Assembly: GCA_018901125.1 (NCBI GenBank)
Contig: JAHIFE010000096.1
Coordinates: 1-64,000 of the forward strand
Reading direction: 5' to 3'
DNA length: 64,000 nucleotides
DNA from: Pseudomonadota bacterium
GTDB taxonomy: Bacteria; Desulfobacterota; Desulfobacteria; Desulfobacterales; RPRI01
Part shown: positions 22,733 through 33,102 of the stretch, piece after piece
Layout of the letters: every line of letters begins with the position of its first letter
How positions within the stretch are numbered: position 1 is the stretch's first letter
The notes under the pieces: model-generated
Told to the model about the DNA's origin: nothing
What the model saw: only the letters and a program-made list of their open reading frames with translations
Databases searched by the model: none
Made by a program: the position numbers and the translations under genes

Positions 22733-22911
22733 CCACGAAATGCCATTATTTATGACAGATTTTTACTAATGTCAATAGTTTTTGGAGTTCTACACAAGGT
22801 AAACGCATTTATGATTTAAAGAGATGCAAACTCCATAGCGTGCAGGGCATTTTGGGATTTATAACTTATTAAGAATGCTAAATATTTCTAGGCTTTTTAT
22901 TAAAGCTATAA

Positions 22912-22948
22912 CTCCGGTTGATAATAATAAAGATATTATCAACCGGAG
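22912..22948. other. Perfect 15-bp hairpin
   Basis: CTCCGGTTGATAATA-ATAAAGA-TATTATCAACCGGAG, just upstream of the ISAs1 remnant. Confidence 0.85.
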
Positions 22949-22968
22949 GCCAGAATATCAAAAAAACA

Positions 22969-23061
22969 GAAAATCCAAATGAAATATCGTCTGCTTATAC
23001 TTTTGAACGGGTATTTGCAATACTTGACCCGGATGAATTTAAGCATTCCTTTTTACGTTGA
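22969..23061 (+). pseudogene. ISAs1-family transposase remnant, N-terminal fragment
   Basis: In-frame translation ENPNEISSAYTFERVFAILDPDEFKHSFLR*, matching the ISAs1 TFxRVFALLDPxEFxxxF signature. Confidence 0.8.
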
Positions 23062-23194
23062 ATACCAAGCTATCAGCTGGCTTATAAAAAGACAAGTAGG
23101 AGCCATTTGATAGCGCAAGTGACAGGAGTAACGGAAAATCTGCGATTCATATGGTCTGCTCCTGGGCTTGTGCCAACGAGATTGTTTTGGGGCA

Positions 23195-23303
23195 GAGAAA
23201 ATGGTCTTAATTGGGTATTGGATGTTTAATTCAGAGAGGATGAAAGCAGAATTAGGAAGAGAAATGCACCTGAAGATTTTGCTGTACTCAAACATATTGC
23301 CTT
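23195..23303 (+). pseudogene. ISAs1-family transposase remnant, C-terminal fragment interrupted by a MITE
   Basis: Reads NGLNWVLDV*FREDESRIRKRNAPEDFAVLKHIAL; after the MITE the text resumes with LNMI and later GWDNDYLSKIL. Confidence 0.82.
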
Positions 23304-23445
23304 GAGCCACTTTCAAAACGTTTCAGTTTGGTCAAGATCAAGGCGGGCAAAAATTTTTACCGCAGGAATACATAGAGTATTTCGAGGATTAAAATTTTTG
23401 CCCAACGCAGAGATCGGCCAAAATGGGACGTTTTGAAACTGGCTC
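23304..23445 (-). repeat. MITE family 1, copy B (142 bp, TSD CCTT), inserted in ISAs1 remnant
   Basis: GAGCCACTTTCAAAACGTTTCAG...GGGACGTTTTGAAACTGGCTC; CCTT directly before and after. Confidence 0.92.
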
Positions 23446-23789
23446 CCTTGAATATGATTTAAAAAGTACCTACACCAAATAAAAGTATAAAATTAAAACG
23501 ACTCAGGATTGGTTGGGATAATGACTATCTCTCGAAAATCTTGGCAGAATAATTTCTAAATTCGGTTACCCTGGTTGGGAAATGTATTTTCCTTGCCTCA
23601 AATTAATAATTATGCTATAAGTTTTCTATGGGTATAATTATGCAAGTTTGCTTTGGATAGAAAAAGGTGAGAACAAAGGGTATGCAGAATATTTTTGCTG
23701 ATATCAATTTCTTATATATTTTCCTTTATCTGGGTTTTCTGCATTTAATTTTTTACAATACAAAAATCGGTCAAAAGAGGTTAGTTATC

Positions 23790-24389
23790 ATGCGAAGGTC
23801 TTGTAACGCGGTATCGGCGGTAGCCGATACGAACGCAAAAATAAACAGTGGGCGGGCTGGGGTACGCTTCATAAGAAAAGAAGTGCGTGAATTTCATGTA
23901 GGTGATCTTGCCGTGTATCCGGCACATGGAGTTGGGCGGATAGAAGCTATTGAAAATAAAATTGTAAACGGTGAGAAGCACGATTTTTATATAATAAAAG
24001 TTCTTGAAAACGGAATGGTTATCATGATTCCGACATGGAATGTTGATTCAGTTGGGTTAAGGGACGTAATAAGTGAAGGGGAAGTCCCAAAAATTTATGA
24101 TTTCATGAAAAGCAAAAAAGAAACCCCTGTTGATACCCAAACATGGAACCGTAGATACAGAGACTATATGGACAAAATCAAAACAGGTTCACTATATGAT
24201 GTTGCAGAGGTTTTCAGGGATCTTTACCTTTTAAAATTAACTAAGGATCTTTCTTTTGGAGAGCGAAAGCTTTACGATACTGCTCAGACTCTTCTCGTAA
24301 AAGAGCTTTCAACCGCAAGAAAAATCAGCGAAGACAAAATATTTTCCGAAATAGAATCCTTATTTACTAAAGAAAAGCCTAAGGATTAA
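23790..24389 (+). CDS. CarD/CdnL-family transcriptional regulator
   Basis: FHVGDLAVYPAHGVGRIEAIENKIVNGEKHDFYIIKVLENGMVIMIP; start probably at the internal MRRSC. Confidence 0.85.
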   Translation: MRRSCNAVSAVADTNAKINSGRAGVRFIRKEVREFHVGDLAVYPAHGVGRIEAIENKIVNGEKHDFYIIKVLENGMVIMIPTWNVDSVGLRDVISEGEVPKIYDFMKSKKETPVDTQTWNRRYRDYMDKIKTGSLYDVAEVFRDLYLLKLTKDLSFGERKLYDTAQTLLVKELSTARKISEDKIFSEIESLFTKEKPKD

Positions 24390-24439
24390 TTTCCAGAACA
24401 GAACCCGGAACTATATATGTTCCAAGAAAAGAGATTCAC

Positions 24440-25501
24440 TTGGTTCAAAATGTGATCCCAGATACCGCCGACTCCTGTCGGCGGTATCCAAAATCAAATA
24501 AAAACGACTGCATTCAACCTATATCGACAAACTATATAAATCATATATCTTCGAAAGAGTTTACCTTCTATGCAGATGAGTCCATTTCTGGAAAACGGCT
24601 TGATATAGTTGTATCATCTTTTATTCCTTCCTGTTCGCGATCAATTGCCGCTTCTCTTATAATTAAAGGCAAAATAACAGTTCTGGATCATTTAAAAAAA
24701 CCCGGTTACAGAGTAAGGTGCGGCGATAAAATTACCGGAACAATCCCTGATCCGGAACCGGTCTTATTTCTCCCCGAACCGATAGAATTGAATATTCTGC
24801 ATGAAGATTCTGATATAATTGTTATAAACAAGCAGCCTGGAATTGTGGCTCATCCAGCGCCAGGTCATTATTCGGGAACTCTTGTTAATGCCCTTTTATA
24901 TCATTGCCCCGATTTAACCGGTATAGGAGGTGAAATAAGGCCCGGCATTGTCCATAGGCTTGATAAAGATACATCAGGAGTTCTTGTTGTCGCAAAGAAC
25001 AATATTTCCCATACCAATCTTTGTTTGCAGTTTAAGGAAAGAAGAGTTAAAAAAAATTATCTTGCTCTTGTTTGCGGAAGAATGGAACAGGATTCAGGAT
25101 CAATAACACTTCCCATCGGAAGACACCCTTCAGACAGAAAAAAAATGTCCGTATTAACTCGCAAGCCTAAAATTGCGGAAACTTTATGGAAAGTCGTAGA
25201 GCGTTTTGAATATTTAACGCTTTTAGAAATAGATCTTAAAACCGGCCGCACTCATCAGATACGTGTTCACTGTGCGGCAATCAGACATCCTGTCTTAGGC
25301 GATCAGGTTTATGGAAACAGATCAAAACTATCCGTTGACTCAAAAATAATACAGGATTTTTCTATACAGATAAAGAGACAGATGCTTCATGCCTGGAAAA
25401 TAAGATTTGAGCATCCCGGTACAAATAAAACAATGGAATTTGAGGCGCCTCTTCCTGATGATATGAATAAACTTATAAGTTTATTAAAAGGACCGGATTA
25501 A
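24440..25501 (+). CDS. RluA-family pseudouridine synthase (RluD-like)
   Basis: S4-like N-terminus; RPGIVHRLDKDTSGVLVVAKN, KTGRTHQIRVH. Confidence 0.93.
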   Translation: MVQNVIPDTADSCRRYPKSNKNDCIQPISTNYINHISSKEFTFYADESISGKRLDIVVSSFIPSCSRSIAASLIIKGKITVLDHLKKPGYRVRCGDKITGTIPDPEPVLFLPEPIELNILHEDSDIIVINKQPGIVAHPAPGHYSGTLVNALLYHCPDLTGIGGEIRPGIVHRLDKDTSGVLVVAKNNISHTNLCLQFKERRVKKNYLALVCGRMEQDSGSITLPIGRHPSDRKKMSVLTRKPKIAETLWKVVERFEYLTLLEIDLKTGRTHQIRVHCAAIRHPVLGDQVYGNRSKLSVDSKIIQDFSIQIKRQMLHAWKIRFEHPGTNKTMEFEAPLPDDMNKLISLLKGPD

Positions 25502-25506
25502 AAAAC

Positions 25507-26106
25507 TCAGGCGTTTTTCATAATATTTCTTTTTTCATTGAACTTGTTCATTGCCTCCACTATACCGCTAAAAAGAAATGTTACTGCGGCATCCCGGGCA
25601 GTATTAATCATATGGTTTAGTTCATCTTCTTCGTTATCTCTAAATCTGTCAAGAACATAGTCTGAAACGCTTGTCCGGGACTCACAACGACCTATGCCTA
25701 AGCGAATCCTGGGGATATTATCACTTCCAAAGGAATCTATTAAAGATTTTATACCCTTATGACCTCCAGACCCTCCTCTTTGACTTATTTTTATTCTTCC
25801 AAAAGCAAGATCTATATCATCATGTATAATTAATATATCTTTTTTTATAATTTTATAAAAACTTGAAAGAGCGTAAATTGGAGGTCCGCTTTTATTCATA
25901 AAAGCAACGGGCTTTACCAGCATAACATCAATGCTTTTTATAAGTCCACGCCCATAAATTGTTTCATATTTTTTTTTCTTAACCGAAATTGAAAATGTAT
26001 CAGCTAATTCATCAATAACCATAAATCCGGCATTATGACGAGTTTTCGCGTATTCGTCGCCTGGATTACCCAAACCAGCAATAAGACAAATTCTTTTTTC
26101 TGGCAT
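25507..26106 (-). CDS. pth: Aminoacyl-tRNA hydrolase
   Basis: 199 aa; LIAGLGNPGDEYAKTRHNAGFMVIDELA, GGSGGHKGIKSLI. Confidence 0.95.
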   Translation of the reverse strand: MPEKRICLIAGLGNPGDEYAKTRHNAGFMVIDELADTFSISVKKKKYETIYGRGLIKSIDVMLVKPVAFMNKSGPPIYALSSFYKIIKKDILIIHDDIDLAFGRIKISQRGGSGGHKGIKSLIDSFGSDNIPRIRLGIGRCESRTSVSDYVLDRFRDNEEDELNHMINTARDAAVTFLFSGIVEAMNKFNEKRNIMKNA

Positions 26107-26129
26107 AACTTATTTGTTTATCAGATAGA

Positions 26130-26801
26130 TTATTCTTTCCCGCCTGTTTTCGTTTCTTGCTTGGCTTTTGCCTCTTCCTCTGAATCCTCTTCAACTTCTA
26201 CTGTTTTTTCTTCGGATTTGGTAGAAAGAACTGTAACTATAGTATAATTTACATCAACAGGAATCTCAACTCCTTGGGGAAGAACTAAATCTTTAACATG
26301 GATAGAATCGCCAATGTTAAGATCGGTAATGTCAATTTCAATTGATTCCGGGATTCCGACAGGTAAACATAATATTTCAATGTCTCTCCTGATAACCTGA
26401 AGCATTCCACCAAAATCTATACCTTTTGCGATACCCTTGGTAACAACCGGAATCTTTACTTTAATTTTCCTATCCATTGAAACTTCATAGAAATCAACAT
26501 GCAGAAGTTTTCTAGATAGCGGATGAATTTGCAATTCCTTAATCATTGCAGTCCTATTATGTAAAGTGCCGTTTTGTATCTCAATGTTCAATAAAGCCTG
26601 TCCCGCTTTTGCTTTTTTTAATATATCTCCAAGGTCTTTGGTTAAAACAGATAACAAAACCGTATCTTTTCCCGGACCATATATAACAGCCGGAATTTCT
26701 CCCATACGTCGCAATACCCTTGCCGGACCGTTCCCGGTAGATTCTCTATATTTTGCTTTAATATTTAATAACTCCAATAGATTTTCCTCCTTATTGATCA
26801 T
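26130..26801 (-). CDS. rplY: 50S ribosomal protein L25/CTC
   Basis: 223 aa; N-terminal L25 domain (ARVLRRMGEIPAVIYGPGK) plus CTC domain; adjacent to pth and prs. Confidence 0.93.
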   Translation of the reverse strand: MINKEENLLELLNIKAKYRESTGNGPARVLRRMGEIPAVIYGPGKDTVLLSVLTKDLGDILKKAKAGQALLNIEIQNGTLHNRTAMIKELQIHPLSRKLLHVDFYEVSMDRKIKVKIPVVTKGIAKGIDFGGMLQVIRRDIEILCLPVGIPESIEIDITDLNIGDSIHVKDLVLPQGVEIPVDVNYTIVTVLSTKSEEKTVEVEEDSEEEAKAKQETKTGGKE

Positions 26802-26999
26802 GGATTTATATTGAAAAAATCAACCATGCCCCAAAATAAAAAATCCATATGCTTAAGCTACGTTGCATCTGGAGCTTTTAGTATCACAGTTTATTATTAT
26901 TTTTCAGATTACTCAGCCATAGAATACACAGAGAAAACATAATAGTATCAAAATGAAATTGAATATCTGTGTATTTTATGACTTTAAAACTCTTGTTTT

Positions 27000-27938
27000 T
27001 TATATAAACAGAGATGTTACCGAATCTCCGGTATAACTTCGTATTATAGCCTCACCAACAAGTTTATATGAAGACAACACCCTTATTTTATTGCATTCTA
27101 ATGCTTCTTTTTTTAGAGGTATCGTATCCGTCACAACAATGCTCTTTAAAGGTGAATCAATTATGCGCGAAATTGCCGATCCTGATAAAACCGGGTGCGA
27201 GCAACAGGCATGAATTTCTTTTGCACCATTCTTAATAATGGCAACTGCAGCCTCAGTAAGGGTGCCGGCTGTATCAACCATATCATCAATAATTATCGCG
27301 ATCTTTTCTCTTACATCCCCTATTACTGACATGCCTTTTACTTTGTTTGGGACTTCCCTTCGCTTATCTATCACAGCCAGATCGCAATTAAGTCGCTTTG
27401 CATAAGCTCTTGCTCTTTCAGCACCACCGGCATCCGGAGATACAATGACAATATTATTTTCAAAATTAGTCTTAATATAATCTATTACTATAGGAGCTGC
27501 AAACAAATTATCTACAGGAATATTAAAAAAGCCCTGAATCTGACCTGCATGCAAATCCATGGTAATAACCCTGTTTGTTCCGGCAACGGTAAGCAGATCA
27601 GCAACCAGTTTAGCGCTTATTGGAACCCGAGGGGCTACTTTTTTATCCTGCCTTGCATAGCCGTAATAAGGTATAACAGCAGTTATTCTCCTTGCTGAAG
27701 AACGTTTTAGCGCATCAATCATTAAAAGCAACTCAATAAGATTATCATTAACCGGAGCACATGTTGATTGAACTACAAAAGCGTCTTTTGACCGAACATT
27801 TTCATTTATTTCGATCTGCATTTCCCCGTCACTAAAGGTTTTAACTTTGGCATCACCCAGAGGGACGTTAAGATAATTACATATTTTATTAGACAAATCG
27901 AGGCTTGAGTTGCCAGAAAAGATTACATAATCATTCAT
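27000..27938 (-). CDS. prs: Ribose-phosphate pyrophosphokinase
   Basis: 312 aa; [39 protein letters not shown]-like motif, [12 protein letters not shown]. Confidence 0.97.
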   Translation of the reverse strand: MNDYVIFSGNSSLDLSNKICNYLNVPLGDAKVKTFSDGEMQIEINENVRSKDAFVVQSTCAPVNDNLIELLLMIDALKRSSARRITAVIPYYGYARQDKKVAPRVPISAKLVADLLTVAGTNRVITMDLHAGQIQGFFNIPVDNLFAAPIVIDYIKTNFENNIVIVSPDAGGAERARAYAKRLNCDLAVIDKRREVPNKVKGMSVIGDVREKIAIIIDDMVDTAGTLTEAAVAIIKNGAKEIHACCSHPVLSGSAISRIIDSPLKSIVVTDTIPLKKEALECNKIRVLSSYKLVGEAIIRSYTGDSVTSLFI

Positions 27939-28033
27939 TATTCATTCCAATGTTTCGTTAATGGTACCTTCGCAAAAAGTCAAAAAACAAACGATTTTTA
28001 TGAACTCATCTTTATTCCTGACCATAAAAATAA

Positions 28034-28108
28034 TGGCTGGGGTGGGAGGATTCGAACCTCCGAATGCAGGAACCAAAGTCCTGTGTCTTACCGCTTGACG
28101 ACACCCCA
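28034..28108 (-). tRNA. tRNA-Gln (anticodon TTG)
   Basis: TGGGGTGTCGTCAAGCGGTAAGACACAGGACTTTGGTTCCTGCATTCGGAGGTTCGAATCCTCCCACCCCAGCCA. Confidence 0.95.
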
Positions 28109-28162
28109 TAAACAATATAAAAATTCACTTATAAACTCAAAGGGGTTTCCAAAGGCCCATCT

Positions 28163-28996
28163 TCAATTTATTAAATCCACAACAAAAACCCGCCAACCTT
28201 TATTTAGTGAAAGAACCCTACCTGCTTTTGTTGCACTGCTACTATCAGGAAAAAGGCCGAATACCGAAGATCCGCTTCCAGACATTAGAACGCCCGATGC
28301 TTCCTGTTTTACAATAGCCTTTTTAACTTTATTTATTTCAGGATGCATCGAAGAAGCAACATACTCAAGATCATTACAAAGAAACTGCGCATCAAATTCC
28401 TGTTTAAGGGATAAGCTCTTAAGTTTTTTTTTACAATTTGTCAATCTTAAATTCAGGTTTTTATACACATCTGCAGTTAAAACACTAAATCCTGGATAAA
28501 CGATCAAGATCTTATAGGGAAATTTCAAAGGATATTCTTCAAGCTTTTCCCCTATACCGGTTGCTAAAGCAGATTTTTTAAATAAAAAAAAGGGGACGTC
28601 TGCACCAATCTCAAGACCCATTGACATTATTTCTTCTTTTGGAAATGGATAGCCGAAGTGGCTGTTTAATGCTGATAACACAGATGCAGCATTACTGCTT
28701 CCGCCTCCAAGCCCTGCACCCGATGGAATATTCTTTTCTATATGTATCTTAACACCAACCTTTTTTTTGAAATTCTTAAAAAAAAGGTTGGAAGCTTTTA
28801 TAGCATGATTTTTTTCATCACATGGAATTTCCGGATCAGTACATGTAAGGGAAGTTGCGCCATTGCCAAAACTAATATGCAATATATCGTATAAACTCAC
28901 ACAACTCATTAATGTTGCAATTTCATGATAGCCATCGGGCCTTTTCCCTGATATGTGTAAGAATAGATTGACTTTCGCCGGAGAAAATACTTCCAA
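28163..28996 (-). CDS. ispE: 4-diphosphocytidyl-2-C-methyl-D-erythritol kinase
   Basis: 277 aa; SPAKVNLFLHISGKRPDGYHE, IPSGAGLGGGSSNAA. Confidence 0.95.
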   Translation of the reverse strand: MEVFSPAKVNLFLHISGKRPDGYHEIATLMSCVSLYDILHISFGNGATSLTCTDPEIPCDEKNHAIKASNLFFKNFKKKVGVKIHIEKNIPSGAGLGGGSSNAASVLSALNSHFGYPFPKEEIMSMGLEIGADVPFFLFKKSALATGIGEKLEEYPLKFPYKILIVYPGFSVLTADVYKNLNLRLTNCKKKLKSLSLKQEFDAQFLCNDLEYVASSMHPEINKVKKAIVKQEASGVLMSGSGSSVFGLFPDSSSATKAGRVLSLNKGWRVFVVDLIN

Positions 28997-29027
28997 TTAA
29001 TGCTACCTTTTATATTGTGATAATCTT

Positions 29028-29075
29028 GAGCCAGTTTTAAAACGCCCCATTTCGACCAATCTTAGATTTGGACTC
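29028..29075 (+). repeat. MITE family 1, degenerate half copy D
   Basis: GAGCCAGTTTTAAAACGCCCCATTTCGACCAATCTTAGATTTGG aligns to the left arm of copy A. Confidence 0.65.
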
Positions 29076-29087
29076 TATCTTGATAAC

Positions 29088-30617
29088 TTAATTTGGAATT
29101 TTTACCAAGACATAACCACCCTTATCTCTCCATAAGAAAATATCTAAGGGTTTATTTTTAACTTTGTTTAGCACTTCAGTATATTCTCTTACAGTTTTTA
29201 CAGATTGGTGATTTATCTCTTTAATAATATCTCCAGGAACTATCCCGGCTTCGGCAGCTTTACCATCGGGATCAATCGCAATAACAATAACACCTTCTTT
29301 TTCAGAAATATCATAACGGCGCGCTATTTCAGGAGTCAGATTAGCAACACGGATACCTATTTCATCGGGCTCACCTTTTAAGGAATCTGTCTTTGAGGCT
29401 ATTTTCCCATCAGTTCTTTTAGCTATTTCCACATTAAATATCTTTTCCTTGCCATCGCGCAAAATATTAATTTTTACATTCTTACCAACGCCCATTTCGG
29501 CAACTATTTTCAGAAGAGTTCTGCTTGAGTCGATCTTTTGACCGTTAATCTTGGTAATAATATCCTTCGGCCTTATTCCTGCTTTATCGGCTGGATCTCC
29601 TGGAATTACATCGGAAACAAGAACACCTTTTCCACCCTCAATGCGAAAATATTCAGACAGATCAGCAGGTAAATTCTGAATAGTAATACCAAGCCATCCC
29701 CTGGTAACATCGCCATGTTTTTTTAACTGATCAACGATCCCCCTGGCAAGATTTATGGGAATCGCAAATCCTATACCCTGTCCACCTGCAATAATAATCG
29801 TGTTTATACCTATAACCTCACCATTCATATTCAACAGAGGACCGCCGCTATTACCTGGATTGATGGAAGCATCGGTCTGGATATAATCATCATAAGGACC
29901 AGAGCCTATAACTCGGCCCTTTGCGCTGACTATTCCGGCAGTAACAGTGTGCTCCAAACCGAATGGACTCCCTATCGCAACTACCCACTGGCCAACTTTC
30001 AGTGCATCGGAATCACCAAGATTCAAAACGGGAAGGCTGTTTTCATCTTTTATCTTAATAAGGGCAAGATCCGTATTCGGATCACGTCCAATAATTTCAG
30101 CATTATATTCTTTCTCGTTTTTTAATATAACTTTTATTTTATCAGAATCTTGCACCACATGATTATTTGTAACTATATATCCTTCTTTATCAATTATAAA
30201 CCCTGAGCCAAGACTGCGCTGCTTAAATTCTCTCTGTTGATCCTGATTGAAGAATTTATTAAAAAAATCATTCATTTGATCATCATCGCTAAATGGACCA
30301 CCGTGAAACTGTCGGGACATATTTTTTGTTTTCGCAGTTCTGACAGTTTGAATGTTTACAACTGCCGGACTAGCCATCTCCGCAAGAGCGCTGAAACTTT
30401 CAGGAACCATTGTTGTTTGAAGAGGCTTTGATTCTTTATTGGATTCCGAAGCATTTGCAAAGATACCTTTGTCATCAATTCTTTTGGTTTTATCATCTGA
30501 AACAGAGTTGAAACAGGAAATTCCAAGAATAATAGTTACAAGCGAAAAAACTATAATAATTGTTTTTCGCTGTTTAATCGCAGCAATTTTATTCAGCCAC
30601 ATTTGTGCCTCCTTCAA
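29088..30617 (-). CDS. Do-family (DegP/HtrA) serine protease with two PDZ domains
   Basis: 509 aa; NNHVV, NTDLALIK, NPGNSGGPLLN, two PDZ repeats. Confidence 0.95.
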   Translation of the reverse strand: MKEAQMWLNKIAAIKQRKTIIIVFSLVTIILGISCFNSVSDDKTKRIDDKGIFANASESNKESKPLQTTMVPESFSALAEMASPAVVNIQTVRTAKTKNMSRQFHGGPFSDDDQMNDFFNKFFNQDQQREFKQRSLGSGFIIDKEGYIVTNNHVVQDSDKIKVILKNEKEYNAEIIGRDPNTDLALIKIKDENSLPVLNLGDSDALKVGQWVVAIGSPFGLEHTVTAGIVSAKGRVIGSGPYDDYIQTDASINPGNSGGPLLNMNGEVIGINTIIIAGGQGIGFAIPINLARGIVDQLKKHGDVTRGWLGITIQNLPADLSEYFRIEGGKGVLVSDVIPGDPADKAGIRPKDIITKINGQKIDSSRTLLKIVAEMGVGKNVKINILRDGKEKIFNVEIAKRTDGKIASKTDSLKGEPDEIGIRVANLTPEIARRYDISEKEGVIVIAIDPDGKAAEAGIVPGDIIKEINHQSVKTVREYTEVLNKVKNKPLDIFLWRDKGGYVLVKIPN

Positions 30618-30724
30618 GTTTAAAACTTCTTGCCAAGTTAATTATGATAGACTCGAAAAAAATCCCGTCAAATATATACATTAAAATTTTACCTGTTAAC
30701 CCGATAAGATTCTTACTCTGTTCC

Positions 30725-31138
30725 TTATTTTTTTTCTTTTACATAAATTATTCTCAAATCATAAAGTATGCTTCTTAACATGCGTTCTTCATCTTTTGAT
30801 AGGTTCCCTTTGGTTTTTTCTTCAAGCATACTCAAAATATCTATAGTCTGCTTTGCAAGGTCGTGATTTTTTTCTTTTTCTCCGGTAGCAGGGTTTTCAA
30901 AAAGCCCAAGATTCATAAGTGCGGATGCATTCAGAGACATAATAAAGGTTGGAAAATTAATTTCGGGTAAACATGTTTGAGCCTTTTTTTCATCCGCATT
31001 CTTAACTGAAGGTTCAGCTTCCTTTGGTTCTTGTTTTATTGAGTCCTCAAACTCTTTTTTTTCTGCTTTATCATTAACCTTTTCCTGAGAAAAAATTCTC
31101 CGGTCATTTATGCTAAAATCTTTTTTATCTTCCGGCAT
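30725..31138 (-). CDS. DUF1844-like protein
   Basis: 137 aa; INFPTFIMSLNASALMNLGLFENPATGEKEKNHDLAKQTIDILSMLEEKTKGNL. Confidence 0.8.
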   Translation of the reverse strand: MPEDKKDFSINDRRIFSQEKVNDKAEKKEFEDSIKQEPKEAEPSVKNADEKKAQTCLPEINFPTFIMSLNASALMNLGLFENPATGEKEKNHDLAKQTIDILSMLEEKTKGNLSKDEERMLRSILYDLRIIYVKEKK

Positions 31139-31366
31139 AGTTATTCTCCTTATATTTCCAAGCTCTCAGGTTGCGAGTAAAGAAAACCATCAACAATTCA
31201 TACTGCAAGACCTCTGCGAAATATCCATATAAAGCAGTGCCGGGGTATCGGACAGCACCCAGATGTGATAAACAAGAATTTTTCAAAGCTCTCAACTCTT
31301 TATTAGATATTCCGCTTTCAGATCACTAATTGCTGTCTAATCATAGGCTGCAGCTGATCCAAGCTG

Positions 31367-32962
31367 TTAAAGCTCAAGCAATGTAACAGTTTTAACCAGT
31401 GGCAACGCTTTTAATTCTTCAAGCACAGGTTCTGGAATCGGCAAATCAGTTTTAAGCAATATAATATTTCTCGCTCCTTCCTCTTCCTGCCCTACTTGCA
31501 TTCTTCCTATATTGATACTGTTCTTACCAAGAACGGTTCCAATGCTTCCGATTGCACCGGGTTTATCAAGATTATGAACAAGAGCAAGATGTCCACTCGG
31601 ATGCATCTCAAGTCTGAAATTATTTATTCTGACAATTCTTGGATCTTTCTTGCCAAAAATAGTACCTGCAACCACAAAAGTATTATCTGAAGCAACGCCT
31701 TTTATGGTAATAAGATTAATAAAATCTTCGGAATCAGCTGTTACTGTTTCCGTAACTTTTATACCTCTTTCCTTTGCAATAAAATTAGCGTTCACAAAAT
31801 TAACGTCGTCTTTCACAATGGGCACTAGCAGGCCTCTCAAAACGGCTGTTGAAACGGGCGACATGTCAAGACCGTCGAAATTACCTGTATATTCGATGAT
31901 AATTTCCTTAAAAGGTCCTTTTGAAAGTTGGGTAAGCAAGCTTCCCATCTTGTCAGCAAGTGATAAAAAAGGCCCTATTTTTTTCAATAGCTCTCCGGTA
32001 ACAGAAGGGACATTAACTGCATTCGCAATAGTTCCGTTTTTTAAATAGTCAATTATCTGGCCGGCAACAGCAGTGGCGACATTCACCTGGGCTTCCTGTG
32101 TGGAAGCGCCAAGATGTGGTGTACATATAACCCTGTCCAGCTCAAATAGAAGGGAAGCACCGGGAGGCTCTTTCTCAAAAACATCCAGTGCTGCTCCTGC
32201 AACCTTACCTGCTTTTATGGCGTTGTACAGATCGTTTTCATTAATAATTCCGCCCCTGGCACAGTTTATTACCATCACACCTTTTTTCATCTTATCAAAT
32301 GCATCTTTATTAAGCAGATTTAAGGTATCTTTAAGTTTAGGAACATGAACTGTAATGTAATCGGCTTTGGCATATAACTCATCAAGGGTAACGTATGTAT
32401 ATCCTGCTTTTTCAATTTGCTCCGGAGTAACAAAAGGATCATATACAATAACCTGCATTTTAAGACCACGTGCACGGTCGGCAACAATGGAACCGATCTT
32501 TCCAAATCCGATTATGCCAAGAATTTTATTGTACAACTCGCGCCCTTCAAGATTTTTCTTTTCCCATTTTCCCGCCTTAAGAGAAGCTGTCCCCCAGGGG
32601 ATATTTCTTGTCATGGACATCATCATTGCAATAGCATGTTCTGCGGTTGTAATAACATTTCCTCCGGGAGTGTTCATCACAATCACACCATGTTTGGTAG
32701 CCGCCGGAATATCTACATTATCAAGACCAATTCCGGCCCGACCAACAACCTTAAGGCTCTTTGCTGCGCTTAAAAGATCGGCCGTTACTTTTGTGGCACT
32801 CCTTATGGCAAGGGCATCATAATCGCCTATAATTTTTTTGAGCTCTTCTGGAGACAAGCCGGGTTTAAAATCAACTTCAATTCCAACTTCATTCTGAAAC
32901 ATCTGTATCCCAACCGGATCCAGATTATCGCTTACAAGTACTTTCATGATTTTTCCTCTCAA
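31367..32962 (-). CDS. serA: D-3-phosphoglycerate dehydrogenase
   Basis: 531 aa; LGIIGFGKIGSIVADRA, C-terminal ACT domain; start probably at MKVLVSDNLDP. Confidence 0.95.
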   Translation of the reverse strand: MRGKIMKVLVSDNLDPVGIQMFQNEVGIEVDFKPGLSPEELKKIIGDYDALAIRSATKVTADLLSAAKSLKVVGRAGIGLDNVDIPAATKHGVIVMNTPGGNVITTAEHAIAMMMSMTRNIPWGTASLKAGKWEKKNLEGRELYNKILGIIGFGKIGSIVADRARGLKMQVIVYDPFVTPEQIEKAGYTYVTLDELYAKADYITVHVPKLKDTLNLLNKDAFDKMKKGVMVINCARGGIINENDLYNAIKAGKVAGAALDVFEKEPPGASLLFELDRVICTPHLGASTQEAQVNVATAVAGQIIDYLKNGTIANAVNVPSVTGELLKKIGPFLSLADKMGSLLTQLSKGPFKEIIIEYTGNFDGLDMSPVSTAVLRGLLVPIVKDDVNFVNANFIAKERGIKVTETVTADSEDFINLITIKGVASDNTFVVAGTIFGKKDPRIVRINNFRLEMHPSGHLALVHNLDKPGAIGSIGTVLGKNSINIGRMQVGQEEEGARNIILLKTDLPIPEPVLEELKALPLVKTVTLLEL

Positions 32963-33102
32963 TATTCTTATAGAACAACAAACATATAATATCCAAATGT
33001 CCGCACATCGCGTGATCTATTACTATCTATACCCCATTATCTACTTTTAGATTTTAGAATATAAGATACCAACGGATTATTGTCAAATTATCATAATTAA
33101 CT

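Noticed and set aside
22517-22819. 100-aa plus-strand ORF (…SGAGNEIRTRDSKLGKLALYQLSYARPR…)
   Set aside because: It is antisense to tRNA-Gly; the peptide is a well-known false translation of tRNA sequence.
23053-23316. 87-aa minus-strand ORF
   Set aside because: Antisense to the ISAs1 transposase remnant, whose plus-strand reading has clear family signatures.
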